Part shown: one piece after another, positions 58,023-64,000 of the stretch | How positions within the stretch are numbered: the stretch's first letter is position 1 | Layout of the letters: each line of letters opens with the position of its first letter | NCBI RefSeq assembly: GCF_001653795.1 | Contig: NZ_CP011514.1 | Location: 1,558,998-1,622,997, forward strand | DNA from: Mitsuaria sp. 7 | Lineage (GTDB): Bacteria > Pseudomonadota > Gammaproteobacteria > Burkholderiales > Burkholderiaceae_C | Length of the DNA stretch: 64,000 bases | Reading direction: 5' to 3' | Notes under the pieces: model-generated | What the model was told of the DNA's origin: nothing | Seen by the model: only the letters and a program-made list of their open reading frames with translations | Database searches by the model: none | Program-made: the position numbers and the translations under genes

Positions 58023-58047
58023 TTCGCGTCGCCGACAGCCGCTTCGG
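58023..58047 (+). promoter_or_regulatory. PIP/hrpII box of the giant effector-candidate gene
   Basis: TTCGC-N15-TTCGG, a perfect hrpII box and a PIP box with the last base changed. CAGTCT at 58081-58086 fits YANNNT but after 33 bases, one more than the usual range. Confidence 0.75.
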
Positions 58048-58111
58048 CTGGCGATGATCCACCGAACGGACTACGCCCGACAGTCTTGCGAAAGACATCA
58101 GGGGACGGTCG

Positions 58112-61100
58112 ATGGTCCAGTTCTTCGCGCGCACCCGCGGCATGCCACCGCCGCCCCTGACGACGCCGCCGCCCACGACCGGCGGCACGGGCGCGGCAGG
58201 AACGCAGAACGCGACGACAGCCGGCACGCTGCAAGGCCTGACCCCCGCCAGCGGCACCGTGGCCACGCGGCAGAGCCAGCGGCCGCGGATGAACCTGTTC
58301 GGCCGGAACGGCACTGCGCCGGCTCAAACGCAGCCACAGACACCCGTCGTGTTGCCGGACATCGCGACAGCGATGGGGCAGGCGCACGGCGCGCACGGCC
58401 AGGTCGCGGCGCGTGTCGACGGCGAGGCCACGGCCAGCGCCGCGCTCAGCAAGCGCCAGCAATCGATCCAGGATCTCCAGCAGCGCGGCACCGCCGCGGC
58501 CGCCGCAGCGGCGGCCGAAGCACCGCTCCGGCAGGCCGAGCTGACCGCGGCGCAGGCACACGCCCAGCAGACCGCCGCGGCCTTGCCCAATCTCCAGGCG
58601 GACGTGGACCAGCATCGGAACCTGCGGGACACGGCGCAGGGACGGGTGCCCACGCTGGACGCCGCGGTGAGCGCCGCCCGCAACGATCCCGCCTGGGGCA
58701 CGGAGCGGACCAACCTGCGCGACGCGGAGCGCGCGCTGCGGCGTGCGCAAAGCCTGCCCCCCGATCCACCGGCGACGGCACAGCCAGCGGCTCCCGGCGC
58801 GGGGCCCGCCGCGCCCACCCGCGCGCAGCAGATCACGCAGGCGACGACGGCCCGGGACAACGCCAACGCGGCCCTGGGTCAGTTGAGACAGGCGGTCACC
58901 GACGCCGAGGGCGACAAGACCCGCAACGCCGCGGACATCGTCACGCACACCGCCAACCACGCGACCGCGGAGGTAGCCCAGCGCACGGGCATCGCGGCGG
59001 ACACCGCCGCCCGGCAGCGCGTGACGGCGGCCACCGATGCGATCACGCGGCTCGCCAATGCCCGCGGGGATCTGAACACGCTGACCCTCGCGACCGCGCC
59101 GGAGCAGGCGGCCATGCAGGCCCATGCCACGGCCGCGCAGGCCGCCGTGCCCGATGCGGTCGCCGCTACACAGGCCCATCGCACGTTCGCTCAATCCACG
59201 GCCGACGCGGCGGAAAGCACCCGTACCGCCGCCACGCATCGCGATGCGCAGGCCAGGCAGCAGGTGATCACCGACGCGGCCATCGACCGCCACGCACAGG
59301 CGCGCGACAGGCTGCAGCCCGGCGGCGACCTGCATGCCCATCACCAGGCCTGCGTGCAGGCCGTGAACGCCGCCCAGGCCGCGATGCCCGCGCCGGCGCC
59401 GGGCGCGCCGCCGCCGGCGCCCAGCCGCGCGCTGCAGCGGGCCAACGCGGATCTGACGCTGGCGCAGAACGCCAACGCCGCGCAGCAGACCGTGGTGGCG
59501 CAACTCCTCGCCGCCGCCAATACCGAGCGCGGTCATCTGGCCACGTGCCAGAACAATGTGGCGACGAGCACGCCGCTCGAGACCACCGCCAATCAGCAGC
59601 GGGACCAGCACCGTGTCGCGGCCGGCCACGCGGACGCCACCGCCCTGACCAGCGCGCAGGCGCGCGACGCGCTCAAGCCCGCCGCCGATCAGGCACAGCA
59701 GCGGATCGAGCACGCGATCGACGCGTTGTGCGAGGAGATCCGCCCCAAGCCCTCGCCGCCGCCGCCGGACGAACGCGCCCTTGGCCACAAGGCCAAGGAC
59801 AACCTGCTGAGCCGGCCGCTGGCCGCGGTGGAACGGCGCATGGCGCCCGTCAAATACGACTTCGCCGTCGGGCCGATCGCCGGATCGAGCAGCGGCACCG
59901 CGCCGACGAAGTTCAACAACGGCGTTCCGCCGGTCCGGACACCGACGGACACGGTCCTCAGCGACCGCGCCCTGAGGCGGGTCGACGCCCATGTGAAGGT
60001 CGCCGCCAGCGGCGCGGCGAATCTGCTGACGGACGCGTCGATCCGGACGAACCGGGCGGCGCAGACGCCGCCAGCCTTCGGCAATGCGCAGGCCTTCGCC
60101 TCGGAGGTCGGGCGCATGTTCGCGAGCGAGACGCACGCCACCGAATCCACGCCGGTCGGCACGACACTGGCGCAGGCGCTGCTCTCGCATCCCAACCCCG
60201 ATCCGGCGGGCCGGCCCGACGGCCACCCGCTGCGGCACGAGCAGGCGCTGCTGATCGCGACGACGCTGCGCACGGTGACCGACGACCCGACCGTCGCCGC
60301 GCATGTCTACAACGCGCTCTGGAACAGCGCCGGTGCAGGCTTGCAGGACATGGTGCCGCGCGCCCCGGCGCAGTCGCCGCTGGCCGGCATGACGACGGCG
60401 CCGCCCGGTCCGGAGGTGGCGCGGCTCACCAACGCCGCCAAGCGGGCGCTCGCGGCGACGTCCGGCGGCATGCAGGCGTTGCTGGATCTGCAGGGTCAGT
60501 CCTTGCCACCGCCGGCGCCGTTCCCGGCACCGCTCGGTCCGAATCCCACGCCCGCCGAGCAGGCCACGCACCAGGCGGATCTCACGGCCTTCCAGACGCG
60601 CCAGCATGCCGAGCGGGCGGTCGAGCACTGCAAGCTCGGCCTGCGCGCCGAGAGCGCCCTGCTCGCGCAGGGCCTCAACGTCGGCGGCAACCAGACGCCG
60701 GCGGACTTCCGCACGGCGATCATGAATGCTCCCCCGGGCGTTGCGGCGGCCGAGCACGCGAAGCTCGTCGACCCCGCGCGCCTGGGCACCGGCAACATGC
60801 GCCGCGGCCCGGCGCAACGTCGCGATCCGGAGCACCGGTCCACGCTGGCCGCGCAGGCCTTCCTCTACGCCGCGGACAACGTGGGCCGGGCGCGGGGCAC
60901 GCCGGAGGCGAACACCGCGATGAAGCCCGCCTACGTCGCGCTGCGCAACGGCTTCACGGAAAGCGGGGCGGGCTCCGACTTCCACCTGATGGCCAAGCGG
61001 CTGCACAAGTTCTGCAAGTACATCGACCTGGCCTGCAAGACGCAGGTCTCGGGGCCCGGCGTGCGGGACTCGCTCCGTCATCCGGTCGATTCGATGCGGC

Positions 61101-63328
61101 GCAAGGTCGGCAAGGACAAGACGCCGCTGAAGACGCTGATGCAGGCGGGACCGCTGGGGTCGGAGATCGGCACCGTGCCGGGCGAGCATGCCAAGCGGCT
61201 CAAGGGCGCGCTGGACCGGAGCAAAACCCTCCTCATGACTGACGTGCGGGCCAACGCCGCGACCATGACGGGCGACGAGCGCACCCGCGCGGTGATGCGC
61301 CTGGCCGTGATGGACGCGTGGAACGCGAAGGTGCCTCCGGGCGCCGATCCGTTGATCGACCTGACGCAGGGACTGCGACTGACGAAGGCCGAGATCAGCG
61401 CGGCCGCGGCCCGCGTCAACGACGAGATCTCCAATCCGCCGCCGCCGGCCGGCACGCCCGCAGGGACGCCGCCGCCGGCGCACGTGGCGCCGCCGGCGCT
61501 GAACCAGACCCTCGTGGATGCCGGTGCCGCCGCGCACGCGGACAAGACGCTGCTGCCCGGCACGCTGAACGACTGGGTGAAGTCAGGCGGGCTCAGCGCG
61601 TCCGGCGCGCCCGGAACGGTGCCGCAGGGCGGCGCGGCCGCGGTCACGCAGCTCCGGACGGACTTGAAGGTCCTGCGCGGCAAGGCGGCGATGGACAGCG
61701 AGCTCGCGCAGTTGCAGCGCGACTTCGACGCCGCCACGCCGCAGGACCGGCAGGACATCCTGCGCAAGGTGCTGGTCACCGTCGTCGCCGGCGGCGACAT
61801 GACGGACTACAGCGACGGCCGCAAGTTCGGCATCGGCGGCATGTTCGGCTACGGCGTGGCCAGCGTCGACGGGATAGGCGGGGTGACCACGGGCATCACG
61901 CCGGTGGGCGAGTTCAACGTCGACCACAGCCGCACGGCGGTGCTCAAGGCGGGCGTGGCCTCCAACACCGGCGTGATCTTCCTCGGCAACGAGACCAAGG
62001 TCACCGAGATGCTGGGCGGCGGCGTGCGCGTGGGCGCGCAGGTGGGCAAGCTGGGCGGCAGCGTGCAGGCGATGGCACGGCTGGGCGGCGCGCACCTGTT
62101 CAGCAAGGGGCTGATGATCCGCACCAACAAGACGGGCGCGGAGCACCAGGAACTGACGGCCTCGCTCACGCCCGCGCAGTCCGCGGCCATGCGGGCGCCC
62201 GAGGGCAGCTGGAAGCGCATGAGCGAGAAGACGGTGAACTCGATCTTCGAGCTCGCGGCGCAGAACGGTCCGGGCGGACCGGGCAACGCGCCGGCGCGAC
62301 CCGCCAACGGCGGCGAGATGTGGGCGCAGATGGTGGGCAAGGTCGGCGACTACCGCGACATCTCCTTCGGCTGGAACGAGGGCAAGTCCCACCAGATCAA
62401 CGGCTCGCTCAGCGCCGACGGCAGCGGCGGCGGCAAGATCGCGGGCGTGGTCGGCGCGTCGGGCACGGCGGGCGTCGCGCTCAAGCACACCTTCATGAAC
62501 CGCAGCAAGGCCAAGGACACGGCCGGCGCGACGCAGACGGTGCAGGCGGGCAGCGGCTCGCGCACATCGCTGGGCGCGGCGGCCAGCGTGGGCGTGTCGC
62601 ATCCGACGATCAAGCGCGACGACCAGCCCGACGTGGGCGTCTTCGCGCGACACAAGGTCGGCGTGGAGACGGAGCTGGTGATCCAGGCGAAGAACGGCTT
62701 CGTGCGCATCACCACGGAGGACGGCAAGGTCAAGCCCAACATCTCGTACAAACACCGCGAGTACGCCGTGCAGGACGACTTCATCAAGCTGGTGAACAAG
62801 GAGAGCGGCGCGTGGGAGGCGCGGCTGGGCCAGCGCGGGCCGGACGGCGTGCTGCGCGGCGGCGACGAGGCGCTGAAGGGCTTCATCCAGCAGATGGTCA
62901 ACCTGCCGCCGGGCAACAACCGGCTGTTCATCGAGCGCAAGTGCCTGACGCAGGACGCGGCGGACACGATCAACGCCTGCCTGGAGCGCATCAACGTGCT
63001 GGAGCGCCCGGGCGCGACGGTGGACGCGGGCGCGGCGGCGCAGATCAAGGATCTGCAGAAGCAGATCGCGGCCCATGTCGAGGCGGAGGCCAGCTGGCAG
63101 CCGTTCCGGCTGTTCGTCAACGAGGCGAATCAGCGCGCGAAGGACTCGTCGGTGGTGGGCGGCGAGTTCCGGGCCACGCCGAAGGCGGCGACGGACAAGG
63201 ACGCTGGCCCGCAGAGCTTCGCCGAGCGCTTCCTCGGCGGCGGCAAGATCACGCTGGGCGGGAAGATCAACACCGCCCACGGCGGGCGGGACCTGATCAC
63301 GATCGATGCGCAGCCGGCGAGGGTGTGA
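58112..63328 (+). CDS. Giant type III effector candidate with a beta-rich C terminus (AvrE-like architecture)
   Basis: 1738 aa, no signal peptide. Residues 1-80 are Pro/Thr/Gln-rich (export-signal-like). Residues 90-560 are Ala/Gln/Thr-rich helices. Residues 570-1200 are a mixed helical region (ERRMAPVKYDFAVGPIAG; FASEVGRMFASETHATES; QALLIATTLRTVTDDPTVAAHVYNALWN in part; GSDFHLMAKRLHKFCKYIDL). From about 1230 glycine-rich alternating strands dominate (GIGGMFGYGVASVDGIGGVT; GVRVGAQVGKLGGSVQAMARLGG in part; KIAGVVGASGTAGVALKHTF), ending GGGKITLGGKINTAHGG. AvrE/DspE/RipR effectors are also about 1750-1850 aa with a disordered N terminus and a C-terminal beta-barrel channel. Homology is not demonstrated here. 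It has its own PIP-type promoter and overlaps the convergent kinase gene by 32 bp. Confidence 0.75.
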   Translation: MVQFFARTRGMPPPPLTTPPPTTGGTGAAGTQNATTAGTLQGLTPASGTVATRQSQRPRMNLFGRNGTAPAQTQPQTPVVLPDIATAMGQAHGAHGQVAARVDGEATASAALSKRQQSIQDLQQRGTAAAAAAAAEAPLRQAELTAAQAHAQQTAAALPNLQADVDQHRNLRDTAQGRVPTLDAAVSAARNDPAWGTERTNLRDAERALRRAQSLPPDPPATAQPAAPGAGPAAPTRAQQITQATTARDNANAALGQLRQAVTDAEGDKTRNAADIVTHTANHATAEVAQRTGIAADTAARQRVTAATDAITRLANARGDLNTLTLATAPEQAAMQAHATAAQAAVPDAVAATQAHRTFAQSTADAAESTRTAATHRDAQARQQVITDAAIDRHAQARDRLQPGGDLHAHHQACVQAVNAAQAAMPAPAPGAPPPAPSRALQRANADLTLAQNANAAQQTVVAQLLAAANTERGHLATCQNNVATSTPLETTANQQRDQHRVAAGHADATALTSAQARDALKPAADQAQQRIEHAIDALCEEIRPKPSPPPPDERALGHKAKDNLLSRPLAAVERRMAPVKYDFAVGPIAGSSSGTAPTKFNNGVPPVRTPTDTVLSDRALRRVDAHVKVAASGAANLLTDASIRTNRAAQTPPAFGNAQAFASEVGRMFASETHATESTPVGTTLAQALLSHPNPDPAGRPDGHPLRHEQALLIATTLRTVTDDPTVAAHVYNALWNSAGAGLQDMVPRAPAQSPLAGMTTAPPGPEVARLTNAAKRALAATSGGMQALLDLQGQSLPPPAPFPAPLGPNPTPAEQATHQADLTAFQTRQHAERAVEHCKLGLRAESALLAQGLNVGGNQTPADFRTAIMNAPPGVAAAEHAKLVDPARLGTGNMRRGPAQRRDPEHRSTLAAQAFLYAADNVGRARGTPEANTAMKPAYVALRNGFTESGAGSDFHLMAKRLHKFCKYIDLACKTQVSGPGVRDSLRHPVDSMRRKVGKDKTPLKTLMQAGPLGSEIGTVPGEHAKRLKGALDRSKTLLMTDVRANAATMTGDERTRAVMRLAVMDAWNAKVPPGADPLIDLTQGLRLTKAEISAAAARVNDEISNPPPPAGTPAGTPPPAHVAPPALNQTLVDAGAAAHADKTLLPGTLNDWVKSGGLSASGAPGTVPQGGAAAVTQLRTDLKVLRGKAAMDSELAQLQRDFDAATPQDRQDILRKVLVTVVAGGDMTDYSDGRKFGIGGMFGYGVASVDGIGGVTTGITPVGEFNVDHSRTAVLKAGVASNTGVIFLGNETKVTEMLGGGVRVGAQVGKLGGSVQAMARLGGAHLFSKGLMIRTNKTGAEHQELTASLTPAQSAAMRAPEGSWKRMSEKTVNSIFELAAQNGPGGPGNAPARPANGGEMWAQMVGKVGDYRDISFGWNEGKSHQINGSLSADGSGGGKIAGVVGASGTAGVALKHTFMNRSKAKDTAGATQTVQAGSGSRTSLGAAASVGVSHPTIKRDDQPDVGVFARHKVGVETELVIQAKNGFVRITTEDGKVKPNISYKHREYAVQDDFIKLVNKESGAWEARLGQRGPDGVLRGGDEALKGFIQQMVNLPPGNNRLFIERKCLTQDAADTINACLERINVLERPGATVDAGAAAQIKDLQKQIAAHVEAEASWQPFRLFVNEANQRAKDSSVVGGEFRATPKAATDKDAGPQSFAERFLGGGKITLGGKINTAHGGRDLITIDAQPARV

Positions 63329-64000
63329 GGCCGGCGACCGGCGCCGGCGGCAGCGTGAATTCGAACGCGGCGCCTGGGGCGTCCAGCAACCGGATCTCCG
63401 CGCCGTGCAGCGCCAGGATGCGGTGGACGATGCGCAGACCCAGGCCGCCGCCCCGGCGCGCGCCGTCGACGTTGAAGGGGCGCTGGAAGAGGTCCGCGCG
63501 TCGCGCCGGATCGATGCCCGGGCCGGTGTCGGCGATCCGCACGCGCACGTGCGCGGGCATCTGAGCGGGCACCTGAGCAGGTGTTGACGCAGGCATAGGA
63601 ACGGTGACCTCCGCGGTGGCCGGCACGGTCCGGTCCAGCGTGACGCGCACCTCGCCGCCCGCCGGCGTGTGACGCAGCGCGTTGTCCAGCAGATTGGTCA
63701 GGACCCGCTCGATGAGTCCGAGATCCGCTTCCACCGGCGGGACCGCGTCGTCGAACTGCGCGCTTAGCGTGACCTCCCGCTGGGCGGCGATCAGCTCGAA
63801 TTTCTGGAAGACGTCCTGCACCAGATCCGTCAGTTGGAAGGTCTCCCTCTGCGGCTCCACGAATCCCTGCTCCAGCCGCGCGAGCTCGAACAGCGAGCGC
63901 GCGAGGCCACCCACCGCGGTGCTCTGCTCGATGGCGATCTCGAGGTAGCGGCGGCGCTGGGCCGCATCGAGCTGGCCGTCCTTCAGCAGCAGCGTCTCGA
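63297..64000 (-). CDS. Sensor histidine kinase, C-terminal part (5' end outside window)
   Basis: The frame is open to the window edge. Visible are the end of the dimerisation helix (AQRRRYLEIAIEQSTAVGGLARSLFELARLEQG in parts) and the ATPase domain with N box (ERVLTNLLDNALRHTP), G1 box (RIADTGPGI), F box (LFQRPF) and G2 box (GGGLGLRIVHRIL). A Pro/Ala-rich insert (about 18 residues, PMPASTPAQVPAQMPAHV) lies between the N and G1 boxes and is not usual. The His box lies beyond the window. Partner regulator not seen. The gene might pair with the orphan OmpR-type protein but there is no positional evidence for that. Confidence 0.9.
   Translation of the reverse strand, partial: ETLLLKDGQLDAAQRRRYLEIAIEQSTAVGGLARSLFELARLEQGFVEPQRETFQLTDLVQDVFQKFELIAAQREVTLSAQFDDAVPPVEADLGLIERVLTNLLDNALRHTPAGGEVRVTLDRTVPATAEVTVPMPASTPAQVPAQMPAHVRVRIADTGPGIDPARRADLFQRPFNVDGARRGGGLGLRIVHRILALHGAEIRLLDAPGAAFEFTLPPAPVAGLTPSPAAHRS

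Noticed and set aside
57986..61537. 1183-codon open frame on the minus strand opposite the giant protein
   Set aside because: Composition is Arg/Gly/His-rich with no domain resemblance, and the opposite frame has a PIP-type promoter and coherent protein features. It is a GC-bias shadow.
1..64000. tRNA or rRNA genes, or an integrase with attachment site at a tRNA
   Set aside because: None could be recognised by eye; the only integrase-type protein is the IS481 transposase.

Overview
The window is GC-rich DNA of roughly 70 percent G+C, with the long shadow frames typical of such genomes. A Bug/TctC-type solute receptor, PEP-CTERM proteins and an Hrp2-class type III secretion system (T3SS) with PIP-box promoters point to a betaproteobacterium of the Burkholderiales, plausibly a plant- or soil-associated Roseateles/Mitsuaria/Rhizobacter-like lineage. 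The genus is inference; the T3SS class is read directly from gene content and order.

Layout. 0-1.3 kb: end of an IS481-type element that cuts into a palindromic repeat. 1.3-2.3 kb: Bug receptor. 2.4-4.0 kb: CesT-like chaperone followed by a lipase-motif protein, probably a secreted effector. 4.0-5.5 kb: DeoR regulator and a half-size MFS protein. 5.6-10.3 kb: sugar locus (LacI regulator, AGE-family epimerase/isomerase, PfkB kinase, GtsA-like binding protein, no permeases). 10.5-16.3 kb: SET-domain protein, winged-helix/NB-ARC regulator and a repeat-containing effector candidate. 16.3-18.0 kb: orphan OmpR-type regulator (HrpG-like position) and a lytic transglycosylase on the minus strand. 18.4-24.5 kb: secretin, SctD, small secreted or pilus-like proteins and a harpin-like protein. 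24.6-30.6 kb: hrpB1-hrpB2-hrcJ-hrpB4-hrpB5-hrcN-hrpB7-hrcT in the Xanthomonas/Ralstonia order. 30.7-45.6 kb: about 15 kb of unrelated metabolic, regulatory and degraded genes. 45.6-53.8 kb (minus strand): GNAT-hrcU-hrcV-hpaP-hrcQ-hrcR-hrcS-hpaA-hpaB. 54.2-63.3 kb: AraC-type HrpB/HrpX regulator, a small membrane protein, a 380-aa PIP-controlled protein and a 1738-aa giant effector candidate with a beta-rich C terminus. The window ends inside a histidine kinase.

How it works together. The HrpB/HrpX-type activator is expected to bind PIP boxes (TTCGC-N15-TTCGC). I find exact or near-exact boxes in front of the secretin operon (18301), the hrcU operon (53814, minus strand), the 380-aa protein (56685) and the giant protein (58023). 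All four lie 13 to 44 bp downstream of a copy of the same palindromic repeat. Weaker or oddly oriented boxes occur at 10436 and 14487. The system has all the core export and basal-body genes expected of an Hrp2 T3SS, with HpaB/HpaA/HpaP export control, a candidate harpin, candidate pilins and several candidate effectors.

The most notable points are the linkage of repeats to PIP boxes, the giant beta-rich effector candidate, the hrp cluster split by a block whose larger part lies between 35-bp copies of the hrcT 3' end, and two divergent genes beheaded by one deletion.
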